DNA from: Pyxicephalus adspersus
Taxonomy: Eukaryota; Chordata; Amphibia; Anura; Pyxicephalidae
Reading direction: 5' to 3'
DNA length: 64,000 nucleotides
NCBI RefSeq assembly: GCF_032062135.1
Contig: NC_092868.1
Span: 48,961,163-49,025,162, forward strand
Part shown: one piece after another, positions 14,001 to 27,275 of the stretch
How positions within the stretch are numbered: the first letter of the stretch is position 1
How the letters are laid out: each line of letters opens with the position of its first letter
Translations under genes and position numbers: made by a program
The notes under the pieces: model-generated
What the model saw: only the letters and a program-made list of their open reading frames with translations
Told to the model about the DNA's origin: nothing
Database searches by the model: none

Positions 14001-17000
14001 CCCATGCTGCTGATCTGAGGCAGTATACATATCCCTTTCAAATTCATGTACACGTACCTAATGGTTAGTAGAAAAAATCTGTCCCTACCTGTCCCCAGAC
14101 TCCTGTCACCAAACTCCTTGTACATGCTCCTAACATCTCTTGTTTAGACTACTGTAACCTCCTCCTCTCTGGTATTCCACTAACCCGACTCTCTCCTTTA
14201 CAATCCATTATGAATGCTCCAGCCAAACTCATCCATCCTTCCCTCCGCTCCTCTTCCGCTGCATCTCTTTGTAGTTCTCTTCATTGGCTTCCATTTAATC
14301 TTAGAATCAAATTCAAGCTCCTGTGCTTTGCCTTCACATCCCTCCACAAGTCTTGTCCCACTTACTTTCTAACCTGATAAAAAAAAATGCTCCCCTAGCC
14401 ACTCTCTTTGCTCCTCCAATGACCTACTAATGACTTCCACACTCATAACCTCATCACACGCACTGACTACTCTCTGGAATGGTCTTCCTCGTCCTATTCA
14501 GCTTGCTCCTACTTTCTGCTCCTTTAAAATATCACTCAAAAACCCATCTTTTCAAACTTGCCTAACCATTTTCTTCTGTCCACCACTTCCCACCATCCCC
14601 TCCCCCCTCCTATTGTGTGATACTTCCCTCACCAACTTTATTGTAAGCTCTTTGGGGCAGGGTCCTCTCCTTTTCTCTCTCACTGCCTTTATCTTTCTGT
14701 CATTTGCATCCTCTATTTAATGTACAGCGCTGCGTAATATGTGGATGCTATATAAATCCTGTTAATATTATTAATATATATTAATAATATTATGATCAGA
14801 TTTTTTCATATAATGTTGCATAAAGTTCTTCATTAACATAGATAGTGGTCCTGGATGCAGCCATTTTGAATAATTATTTGCCACTTTCAAGCAGACCTCA
14901 GCGTAGAAGCCACCCAACTCTGTGCAGATTATGAAGGTTATTTCGAAGTTGCCTGCAGGATCCTGAGCATTCCATAGCATTTACCTGTCCCAACCTAGCA
15001 AGTAGCATTCCACATCGCTCTCTGAAGTCTGGTTGCCATGGTAAGTGAGGTGTAAGGAGCAGTGGACAGGATAACCTGTCTTATCAGAAGAAAAAAGGCA
15101 ACATACTAGCACAGTGAGAGCATTTGAAAACAATTTCAGATTCTTATACAAATCAGCAGTATCTAATAGGGTGCTAATGGGGAACCCAACTCTGTGCAGA
15201 TTATGAAGGTTATTTCGAAGTTGCCTGCAGGATCCTGAGCATTCCATAGCATTTACCTGTCCCAACCTAGCAAGTAGCATTCCACATCGCTCTCTGAAGT
15301 CTGGTTGCCATGGTAAGTGAGGTGTAAGGAGCAGTGGACAGGATAACCTGTCTTATCAGAAGAAAAAAAGGCAACATACTAGCACAGTGAGAGCATTTGA
15401 AAACAATTTCAGATTCTTATACAAATCAGCAGTATCTAATAGGGTGCTAATGGGGAACTATGAGCTGACAGGACAGCTCTTATCTTTTTAGACAGACTTA
15501 ATTGCAAACCAGTAAGAGATTCTGACACAAGGCAATGATGAGCATATGTGAAAATGATTATGCAAGAAGGAGATGAAAAGCAAATGCAGATAAAAAATAG
15601 GAGTAAGTGAAAATGAAGATAAAAAACAAAAAAAAGCAACAAGGACAGAAATGAAGAAATAAATATTAGGATAAAAGAAAGAAACAAGCGATGAAGAAAA
15701 AAGAACAGAGCAAGAAAAGAAAAATGGGAAAGCAAAAGAAAAAGGTGTGAAAGTGAAGTGAAAAAAGAAAGGAGGAGGAATGGAGCAGAACTGATGAAAA
15801 AGGAAAGAAAAAAGACAGAAGAGGAAAGAAAGAATAGATGAAACAGCTGAAGAAATGAGAGTATGGATGAGAGGAGAATATAGGGAAGGAAACAGTTGGG
15901 AAAAAGAAAAAGGAGACTGAAGAGGAGGGGGGAAAGGAGAGGATACAAAAATAGAAGAAAAGAACACAGGTGAAGGAAGAAAAGATGAGAAGGAAGAGAA
16001 GAATAGAAAGGAGAAAACAAGCAATGCTGAGAGTAGAGAATATAAGATGGGAGTGAAAAAAAGAAGAAAAAAAAAGGGAAGAAACCGAAATAGAAACAAA
16101 AAGGAAAGAAGAGATGAAAAGAAAGGGTAACACAGAATAGCTTAAAGGAGGATTTACAGATAAAAGCAAAAAAAGAAAAAGAAAAGAAGAAAAGAGGAGA
16201 TATGAGGGGTTGGGAGATGGAGAACAAGGATAATAGAAGGAAAATGGTTTATGAAGTAAAACATAAAAAAAGGAAAACAAAGAAGAAATAAAAAAGAAAT
16301 AAATATAAAATAAAAAAAAATTGGGCAAGTAAACTGGGAAAATTAAGGGCTAAAAAAAGAATGAAAAGGAGAAAGAAAAGTTAAGATTCTCCCCCTTGTC
16401 ACCATTTGTACTTTTCTTGGAATCAGTTAACACATCCATTAAGTGTATAAAGTGTGAAGACGATGCCTAATAATTCATTGTATGAGGCATTACGCGGAGT
16501 GTATAGCGCAGCAGAGTGTACAGCGAAGAGTGAAGGTCAATGAGCTGGAAGCTATAGACTGAGCGCATACGCCTGTGAATTTCTAATGTACCATTAGTTG
16601 TTGTCGTATGTAAATAAATAATTCAGCTGTCATGGAACAGCGTAAGTTCTACCAGAGAAACCTTTCAGGATGCTTAATGCCGGGTCTGGGATGCTAATCT
16701 CCTCCTGTGTAGTCAAGCTCAGCCCCAGGACAAAAGAACAAGAGAAGAAGGTCGGCAGGTTTCAAGGAAAACACTCCAAAGTTATGAACCAAAAGACAGG
16801 TTCACTTTAACTACTTAGCAGCCAGTTTTCCTGGTGATATCAGTATTTTTACTACTACCTAAAAAAAATCTAACCTAGATAGATATGGGGTAGATCTGTC
16901 TACATATGGGATGGATGTTTGCTAACCCATACACATACTTTTGTCAAGAGATTATTACTTACAATCTGACTAATACACAACAGCACAAAGCCAAGAACAG

Positions 17001-19313
17001 GATCATTGCAAACTATTTTTTTCAGTTTTCCTCCTGTTCCCTGTACAGCTAGACTCTATTCTTTTAATATTTGCCCTCTTCTCTCAATAGTGTTGGAGTC
17101 AATATCACCTTGCACCCAGTATTGACATGTGAGTAAAACTGAATGCACCCAACTGTAATGTGTATCCCTACTATGGGGCTACATATCAAGCAAGTACATG
17201 CTTTGTTGCTGTTAGGGGTGGGCAGTACTGGGTAGGTTGAATAAGGCTACTACTAGTGATACCCCCCAACATACACACACAAATCCTTCCTCGATGGACA
17301 GCACACATAGAGGAAGGATTTTGCAACAATGGTCACCATTCAACCTGGTGCTTGCAACTAGCATGGATACTAACACAGAGCAGTGATAGGGGTTGCTTTT
17401 CAAGATGCTATTATAAGCAGAGCAGGATAAATTAAAACAAAGTCATACCTAGAGTTGGGGTTGAAATCATGACCCTAATTTTCTAGTTTGACCAAGAAGT
17501 ATCTTTAAATTCTCTGCCCAGACATATGACATGGAGCAAAGTTTTCACTAAAAACCTCTTGAAACTCAAATTCACCCAATCTCTATTGTCTTCAGATGGA
17601 AACATTGAAGTTTTAAATATCAGAAGTGGAGAGCCAGAGCTTCTGTTTAAATAACAAGGCTTACCGCATGCGACATCTGGAAGGCCATTGGTGAAGGCAT
17701 AAGCTGGCTGGGGACTTTCTGTAGAGGTATTTTAGATGAGTGACTTATAGTTGGATAGCGAGATGATGTAGTCAGCTGGGATATCGACAGCTACAGTAAA
17801 AACAAAACATTTCTATCTTAGTGGGTTTTGTAAAAAGGTCAAAATCGACATTTAAACATATTTTAGAGATGCTTCCCTCACATCTAGTATATGGGCTTGT
17901 TGAAATTATCATATGGGAAAAAGAGCTCTAATGGTAACCACAAAACTAACATTACATGTAAAAGTTCCAAGGTATGATAGAAAAGTTGAAAAGAAATATA
18001 GTTTGAACAGAGATACAAAAGCAAAACCTACTCTAAAATATGAGATTATGCTGCCCACCTAATTTTTAATTCAGGTTGGCTTATTTTATAGGGCACAGTA
18101 CATAGCCAGGTTGCAAGCATGCTAAAGGCTTCTCTAATAAAGAAGTAGTTATGTGCAATAGAGTACCAAGTCTGCCTGTAGGTAGCAGTCAGGTCGTGAA
18201 AAGAAAATATATCTCTGGCTGCCTGTGAAAAGATGCAAAAGAGGAGAAGGATGCAGGTGCAGAAAAAGGAATGATGTTTGAAGGTGGAGGTAAAAATGAA
18301 GCTACTGTTCAAGCAGACATCCTGGAACATTACACTCTAAGCTACAAAGCTGTAAGTATACACATAAGGTGAGGAAGGTATAGTGCAGCCTTTCACAACA
18401 TTTTAAACATGGGGGAACCCTTAAAAATACTTTTAGGTCTTCAGGGAGCTCCTGCTATAATTACCATATTCACATACAGTATTATTATGGTGGTCAAGGG
18501 GACGAATGCCTCTTACATTGCTGATCAGTGGAAAGAATGCCACCTTTACAGATAGCCATAATGATTGTGTAGAAAGGATCATTGGTCAACGAACACCCAG
18601 CCATCTATGAAAGAACCCTAGGGCGTTGCAGCCCAAATAAAGTCATAGTAGCAATGGACAATGGGCCTGGTTTATAAAAGCTCTCCGAGACTGGAGTAGA
18701 TAGACTATCATGGCAGAGCCTGGGTGATCCAACAAAGCTTGAATGGATTTCTTACAAATGCTTTGCTAGTCATGGACTAGATCCATTCCCAATTTGCTGT
18801 TTCACCCAGGTTCTCCCATGATAGTCTAGGTTTTCCACTCTTGGAGAGCTTTAATAAATAAGGCCCAATGAGTCAAATAAACATTGCACCAAACTTACAT
18901 TTTCATAGTCCTACCCCTACGTAGCTTTTACAGCTTTGTAGGGTGTGTACATGTGACTGTCTAAAAACCATCAGAGACAGACCCAGTGCACTCAGTAATT
19001 AACACTCAGTAACAGAACTGGACAGACACATCTCCTTCCCTTTTCTGAAATACAAGACACTTGTATTGACACTTCGTATTGAAAGGTGAGTTCGTTTCTC
19101 AGCTCTACAAGTACACAAAAGTGAAGGAAGCATCATCTTCAAATGATAGGAAATGTGAAATTTAGGATACAGTCATAACATGAAGGTTACAGAATAAAGA
19201 GAAAAACAGATGCATGTCATCAGTTGACCTGAGGGACTTTGGGATACTTACTGCAGGTCCTAGCTGGGACTCTTGTAAGTTGACAGATGTTGGCACCAAT
19301 GTCTTTGCTAAAA

Positions 19314-19344
<31 letters not shown>

Positions 19345-22300
19345 ATAATTATATTATAATGCTTCTCCTGGTACTTCTGATTGGATTCTGTTGTGGCAGA
19401 TGATGTGATACAATAATATAGGATTCTTTTGGAATTATCCAAAAAGTCCTAACTGCGAAACGTGTTGAATATTAACCCATCCTTTGAAGAACTGAAAGAG
19501 ATTTAATATAGTTTATTTTAAGATTATTTCATTTTTCTAAACAATTTGGATATGGCAGAAGAGTTACTAGAGTTCCATCCATAGTCTTTCTTACCTTTCC
19601 AAAATACCCTAAACCAATAACTATATTTATTATGATAATATTGCCCACTACATACCTTTTCCAATAAATGTTTATAGTAATATTTTCACTAGTATGAAAA
19701 ACATGAGTGAAGAAGCAAATGATTTCCATTGCCAATGGCCCTCTCTTTGTATTTTTTCCTTGGCTTTTATAGAGCAGACTTTGTCAGAGGTAAACTTACT
19801 TATAAAGAAATTTATAGACCTCTCTCTGCAGCCAGGAATAGGTCAATGTTACAGGCTTTTCATTGTTATTTTTTTTTTTATTTGATGCTCAATGAAACAG
19901 ACCTGATTATTCCATCTCAAGGTCATTCCGGGTTGAAATGGCATTGATCGACGACATTGCAAGCTGTTAACTGCTATTTTAGGTTATTTCCTTCTTTTGT
20001 GAAGCCTTTAATATCATTACTAAAAAGGTGATCACTTTCTTTGTACTATACATGGAACTAAAGCTCTTTTTTGTTCCTTAATTTTTTTTATCTCTCACAT
20101 AGGAATTTTGCCAAACTTTAAATAATTTTAATGTCCTCCTTACGAGCTAACCTCAGAAAACTGTAAAACATTTGCATAAAGTAAAAAAAATCCTTATGGG
20201 GAAACACTACCTTTTAATATCCCCCCATAAATTTACTTCCTAATAAAATTATAGTTATTTACTTTGTACAAATACAATGTTTAGGATTCCTTTATTCTCA
20301 ACCTTAAAGAGGACCTTTCACTTGGTGAAGAATATACAGCTTGTTGGCTTGGTTTTCGGATCCGTGGCCACTACCAAAACCAAAAGAACAGCTTTACATC
20401 CAAGCAATTATCATTCGATTTCAGTTCTTTTCAACCACGCTTCTGTGGAGCCCTGAAAAGGTTGCTGGGAGTTCCTTGAGCAATGAGCAATCTGTGGCAC
20501 TCAGGTCAGTTTAAGTGACATTAATGATCTTTTAGGTGGATCTGTGAAGGTGACATAAGGTCAGCAATGTAAGAGACAATCTTTTCACTGACCACCACAT
20601 TAATCCACTGTGAGCTAGGGAAAATTATAACAGGGGTTCCCTAAGACCTGAAAGTTATTTTAAGGATTTCCCCATGTGAGAAAGGCTGCTCTATATATTG
20701 ATCTCACTAATGGCAGATTATAACATCACTCGGATGTCCACTTTATATTTTTGAGGAATCAACAATCATTCCTTTGAGATTCTGATCCATGTTGATATAA
20801 TGGCAACATTCAACTTCTGCAGATTGAAGAAAAAGACAGAAGAGAAGACAGAACATGACAACGTCCGGCACTCAAAAGGAATACCAGGACAATGAGGGAC
20901 TGGATCGCGGGAAGGACCAGCGCCATCAAGGGACCTGCACGATTAAAGGTAAGTGTAATTTTTTCATTTTTAGTTTAGTTCCGCTTTAAGGTTGCATTTT
21001 TGTTAGCTTGAAGCAAGATAACCATCCGCACCCCTCCCAACCCCATAAAGACATTTCCTTGAGCAGAACTACCACCTAATTGATGTCTTTCTGAGTAAAC
21101 GCTACAGACTATTGAGGGTGAACATCAATATCCAAACCAACTCATTATACTCTAACAATCAAAGTCACCAGTTTGGTGACCCGATTATTCTGATGCTTAG
21201 AAATACATCTTGGTTACCTCCACACCCCCAAACTCTAATAGACAATAAATGGGCAGAAGCAGGTTGATAAAGTACCCATTCTTCTCTCCCCTTCTGTCAG
21301 CATGTTCCCTGCAAAACTGATTGTCCTTTATTGCTCGACCTCCCTCTTCTAACATCAGCTTTGCTGTGCAAATAATTACAAGCGGATAATACCAAAACTA
21401 TTTCTGGAACTTATTCTAACTAAGTTTTAGGGCAGTAATGCTTTATATAATATATAATGTTTTAATTGGTATTTTAGGTATCTGCAGTTCACCTTAACAA
21501 TTTCCAGATTATTAGGAATCAGTACATTTGCTTAAAAGTAACTCATGGAGGTAAAGTTAAAGCATTGTCATTGTGATCAAGCAACAGGTAGACAGTCCAG
21601 GTGTCCAATCTATATTAACTGAATGGGGGCAAGACAATTACCTGTTTTGCCTAACTGCAGAAGAAAAGCCAGCTCATAGGCTGATTCTGCTGTTTGGTTG
21701 ACCTGCAGTTGTTCTAAGTTTATGCGGGAGGTGAGCAATTCCACACCCTGTGTACTGCACTCATATAAAATGAATAGGGTGGTAGTAAATGATTCAGTAC
21801 CAAACTATTGCTGACTGTTAAATCATTGGTTCGTTAAGAACCAGCACAGGGGTTTGGGTGGTGAACGGTCATCAAGAAGTCAACTAATGGGAGCCACTTG
21901 GGAATGTCTGTTCTCACCAGCGGTCTCAACTTAACCTAAATCTCCAGTGGGCACAAATGCAAATCATTTGGCAGGTAAAACACTGACCAAGTTGGTGATT
22001 CATCCCTATAGAATAGACATATTGCAAGCTGTGTAATTTTTACATTTAGACTTTTACATTTTTAAATTAGTAACACAGATGGGAGGGTTTGGAAAAAAAA
22101 ATGGTTGCCACCCTGGGGAATACCATGCGGCTATCACTGGGGAGCTTGTAGACAGGAAATGGCTGCAGGATATCAGCAGCACCTGGATGCAACCCAGAGT
22201 AAAGAAAGGGGGAAAACAAGTACTTTGTCAAAATAGGAACTGATTGGGATCAATAGTACATAAGCAAACTAAATATCATTCAGTAAGAGTTAACTAAAAC

Positions 22301-25300
22301 AAAAGTCAACAAATATTACATATTAGTCCAGGTCAGACCAATAAAACCTAGCATATGCCATTTCTATCAAAGAGCCTAATCTGATACCTTGCCTTATTAT
22401 ATTGGATCGTGGCCAATACCAAATAAAGCTGTTACGACGAAATTAAAAAGTAAAAAAAAAAAAATCTTTAATTATTTTATCATTAACAGCTAAATCAATA
22501 AAATGATAGTTATAGAGGCGCAGCGTATGATTTCCAGCAGCTCTGTGTAGAACGAAGATCTGGCTTAGGAAAGTTGGCTTTGGCGTTAAGGAAGCCATAA
22601 TATTTGCATCAAGAATATTACACGCCTCATAAACTCCAGTTATGGGAGTTTTATTACCAATCTTGGAGGACCTGAGAATGCCCATTTTAACTTTACTTAC
22701 ACTTGGCTTTTGAATTATAATAAAGAATTAACGCCAGGCCGGGGCTGGAACGTTCATAAGGCAAAGTGACAAATTTGGCCATGAAAATTTTCTTTTTGTG
22801 CTTTAAACTACAAGAGGTTTTGCTGCCTTCATTATGCTTTGTTCCTTTTATATTATTTAAAATTAAAGTACAGCTGTCATTCTATAATTACAGAAAGGAT
22901 AAAGGACTGCCTTTTATACACCACCATACTTTTTTTTACCATAATGCAATATATTTCTAAATGTTTTCACTGAAGGAATTTGGCTTATTGCAAAAAAGTT
23001 GCCAAATTTTCAGTGTGCAATAGGCTTTGCTGACTCTGCAATGTTTATCTTTAGAACATGATGAAGAGCAAAATGCAACAATGAAAAAGGTATACCAAAA
23101 TGTCAGCCTATGGAAGGTCATTATGAGGTAGAGCTTATTGGCATATAAAACATGCAGGATATAATTTCTCAAAAAATAAAGCCTGGGCTCCTGGTGGCTT
23201 TTTGACTCTACAAATATACTACTGGTAGTCCCTGGATTGCATACAAGATATGGACTGTAGGTTTGTTTTTAAGTTGAATTTGTTTGTAAGTCAGAACAGA
23301 GAGATTATTTATTAAATGCAATTAGGACAGATGTTTGTCTCAGGATAATATTAGGCAGCGTGTGTGAGCTAATCACATACAAAAAAAAAACTTTATGGAG
23401 CCTAGACATTCATTAACTTCTTGAGCAAGCTGTGCTTTGATATGCAAAAAGAAACAACTGCAGAGTTTGTCTTGGTCATTAAAGAGTTACAAGAGGCGTC
23501 AGAAAAAGCTCAGCTCTTAAGATCACCCACAACCTCAGCTGTTTAGCAAAAGATTTCTTCTGCAAGTCATGGGAACTGACCCCCTTCCCCCCATCCAGCC
23601 TCCTTCCTGCACACGGGCGAGCTGGGAAGTATCTAGGAGTCGTCCGTATGTCGGATGTCCCTATCCCGGGGACTACCTGTATACTGCATATAAAGCCAAT
23701 CTCTGGGACGATAAATTTCCAGCACATGCACAGGAGTTACATCTTCAGTGGCCATCCAATGGTCGAAGAGGATCACCATCTTCCCAAAAGTCCCCGGCAG
23801 AGATGGTGGCTTCCTCTGATGTTGCGATGACAGGTCCTTGAACTGTCAACTGCAGAGTGGCTATGCAAAAGTATGTCTGTACAATACCCGGCAAATATGC
23901 TGTGTACACTCGTTGACTATGGCAGAGGCTCACCACCCATCAATGAGTATAGTTCCTCCCTAAGGATTTATTTATAACATAGTACCTGTATTGTACCTAG
24001 TGACTGACAGGCAGAGATGGGCAATGGTTTGAGTTGACAACTGGCTGCAAGAAGCAGCAATAATGTCTATCTAATGTGCGATCTACCATGAATACCTAGG
24101 GGGTCTATTATTAATGCATGTCAATGCTTGTCATAAAGTGGAACCGAGCATAGGGTAATGATAAATCGGCCGATGGTAGATGGTGCAACCATGCTGTAAC
24201 CCCATCTGTGTGAACAAGTCATTAGCAGTTACCAAAATTCCTGTTCTGCATTTTCTGTGTTATGGGTACTACCAAACGATGGAGCAAGATAGAGCAATGG
24301 TTAAAGTTTCATATTTACAAAGACAGAGGATGCTGTCACATTTACTTTTCTGGATTTTTACCATTTGCAGCCTATTCATTGGCATGAGAAATTACACCAA
24401 TTTTAACATGAAGAGAAAAGTATGCAAAGGTAAAACTTCTGGTCTAAAATCCTCAATTACATTGCACGAATGAATGCTGACCATAAATGTCAGGGGATGA
24501 ACCAGTAGCAAGTGCGAGGAGTTTCTAAAAAGCACAGCATGGTTGGGAAAACAATAATATACACTTGCTAAATATGCTTCAAAATAAAATACTTAAGCAC
24601 TCAAAAAAGAAAAGAGAAAAGGTCAGTCTGCCCTGAAGGAAACATTTGGAGACCTTCTTATTAGTCTTGGATTTACAAATGTTTCTTGGGTGTTCCCGTT
24701 ACCTTAGTGTGTTTCATCTTCCTCTGTTACATTTTTCATAAATAGTGGGAATTCTTTATAATGGGCACAGCAGGCGTGCAGACTCAGGAACTCGGTATAG
24801 GAAAAGTGAAAGGCCCTCATAATGGGCTCAGCAGGTTTGTAGACCAGGAAAGTCAGCACAAAGATGGAGGAAGCCTCTCATAACCAGGACAGCAGGTTTC
24901 CAGACCCAGGAGATCCTGCTAGTTGAAACAGAAGGTGTGCAGAGCTACAAACTCAATACAAGGATGGTGGAAGCCCCTCATAATGGGCATAGCAGGAATT
25001 CAAACTCGGGAACTGAGCACAGAGATGGCAGGAACACCTGATAATAGATACAGAAGATGTGCAGATCCAGGAACTCAGCACAGGGATCGCAGGAACAACT
25101 AATGAACACAGTAGGTATGTAGACTCCGAAACGTACTCTATCATAATGGGCATAGCAAACATGCAGACCCAAGTGCAAGAATGGTAGGAGCCCCTTATAA
25201 TGTGCCCAGCAAGTGTTGAGAACCAGGAACTCACAACAGGAGTCCCACCAATAAAGAAAACCTAATAATACCAAAGAAGTGCCAGTTTTGGGTTCTTTGA

Positions 25301-27225
25301 CTCGAGGTGGTAGGTTTTGTGGAGTAGTAGATTGTTCATACTATACCAATGAAAAGTTTAAATGATAAAACCAGAATTAATAAATAACACATACCCAGAA
25401 TATCATTCATTAAATGGCTATATAAAATTGATATTTTCACAAAGCTGTTTATCTCAGCCAGTAGATATTTTTGGTGTTACATAAGTCACTATAGAACAAG
25501 TAGGGCAGAACTTCAGGCTAATCAAGATATCGTGCATATGTGTGCAAAAAGTAAGAACATGATAAGAAAAGAGGGGAGCAGAAGAGTGAAACTTCTGCAA
25601 ACTGCTGCAACTTCACGGTCACAGGAAAAGAGCAAGAAAATGGTCTGACTACAACGTGTTGGTACTAATAGGAGTTACCTTTGATAGCATTTTATTGTGT
25701 ATTATATAGGATATATGGGATAATTGTAGGCCACATATTTGGCCATTTTATCAATTTGTATGTCGAGCTCAGATTTTTTTGTATATTTTGAAATAAAAGT
25801 TATGCTTTTAATATATTGCCATTCCAGTAATTCCCCACTTAGGTCTACTTACCTTTTGGGTTCAGTAGCACTACCCTTTTTCTTGTTCCCACCACCAGTC
25901 TGAACTTAACCTAAATCTATGGTGGGTAAAAATGCAAATCATTTGGCAGGAAAACAGACATACAATTATATTATTTGTAGCTGTGCACCCTGGAGATCAG
26001 ATATAAAGGAGTCCAGCATTTATTACACTGGCAGCAAGGATCAACCATGCTTTGCACATCTTCCAGCTGCTCTGTGATAACCTCTCCAAGGTAACTCAGA
26101 CCTGACCTCAAGTTCAGTCCAGTTTATTGTTACAAAGCCCCCCTGCCCCTTGATCTCAGGGTCCTAACCTGAGTAAAGTAGAATTCACCATCTCATAATA
26201 GGAGAATCAAACAACTGAATGCGCACATGCCACAGAACCTTGCTGTAGATAAGAGAATAATAACATACATACACACAATCTCACTTCAAGGCACCCTTGG
26301 ACTGCTGGCAGTTATAGATTGCTATGACAACAAGTCATAAAACAGCAGAAAATCACGGTACAATAAAACACATGTATGAAAAACGATCTCAAGATAAACA
26401 AGTTCCACTAAACAGTTTCTGGTCAGATTGCATCCATTTCTAGCTTCCAATTCAATGAGAATCATTTTCATGCTGGGGAGAGATGTGTGGGAGAAGAAGT
26501 GAACACTTAATAGATATTTAGTTTGCTAAATAAATTTTATTTATTCTTTTCATTTTGTTTTAATCTCAGACCTGCTGATGTCTTCCAGCTTTGGGCCTGA
26601 TTTAAATAAAGTTCTCCAAGACTGGAAAAGAATATCATGGAAGAACCTAGGAGATCCAGAAACCCAGAAGAAACCTGAAACAGATTTCTAAAAATAATTT
26701 GCAATTAGTAAATGATTCAGCCCTGGACCAGAATATTTTGAAGTTTGCTGGATCATCCAGGTTCTCCTATTATAGTGTTTCATATAGACTTTTGGAGATT
26801 GTCTTGGCCCCTTATGTCTTCATATACTCACTTTAAAAACAGCTGCACATCGTTGGACCAACTTACTAATAAAATGGTAATAAAGGGTATCCTCCCCTCC
26901 ATCTCCCCTTGAAGAGCTTTAATAAATCAGACCCAATGTCTGCTTCAAGTTTCCAACAGGGGAGTAAGTGACAGGTGAACAGCGCAGTTGTCTCCTCATA
27001 TCAAGAAACACCTGAACAAGTTTGCTGAAGTTATAGCCAAATCTTGACATTTCCTGCAAAAGTCAAATCAGCCGCTCACACGACGCCTTCCCCAGCCTTC
27101 TCATTGGTCAGAGAGGTTACCCATTGCATTTTGGACCAATTGGTAGCTCAGGATTTGACATCTTTTATGTATGAGGGTAGTCAGGGTTGCAAGCTCTGTC
27201 TGTAGACAAGAACTAATATAAATGC

Positions 27226-27275
<50 letters not shown>

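Larger units (their letters stand above)
1450..17664. other. NPHP4 intron of 16.2 kb
   Basis: The largest intron in the window. It contains foldback copies near 1.8, 3.3 and 3.6 kb, hAT-like copies near 5.4-5.9 and 6.9 kb, a TA microsatellite at 8.0 kb, a bounded hAT-like element at 11.1 kb, a TTAA MITE nested at 12.5 kb, a LINE 3' end at 14.1-14.8 kb, a tandem duplication at 14.9-15.5 kb and a second purine tract at 15.5-16.4 kb. The remaining stretches (about 2.0-3.3, 4.0-5.4, 8.8-10.1, 10.35-11.05, 13.0-14.1 and 16.4-17.6 kb) are mostly unique AT-rich sequence with no supported gene. Confidence 0.75.
17791..19251. other. NPHP4 intron of 1.46 kb
   Basis: Holds a hAT-like copy (18388-18640) and a foldback copy (18663-18866). 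The rest is unique AT-rich sequence with no gene. Confidence 0.75.

Noticed and set aside
14430..14720. 96-aa plus frame as a host gene
   Set aside because: Lies in the 3' end of an L2/Rex1-like LINE; the same sequence recurs inverted at the right edge.
15436..16328. Open frames of 203-263 aa on the minus strand
   Set aside because: Phe/Ser/Leu runs from an A/G-rich tract; composition alone explains them.
23479..23841. GC-richer frames considered as a possible missing NPHP4 exon
   Set aside because: No match to the linker or splice phase; the sequence has inverted repeat ends, and the missing exon was found at 19252-19307.
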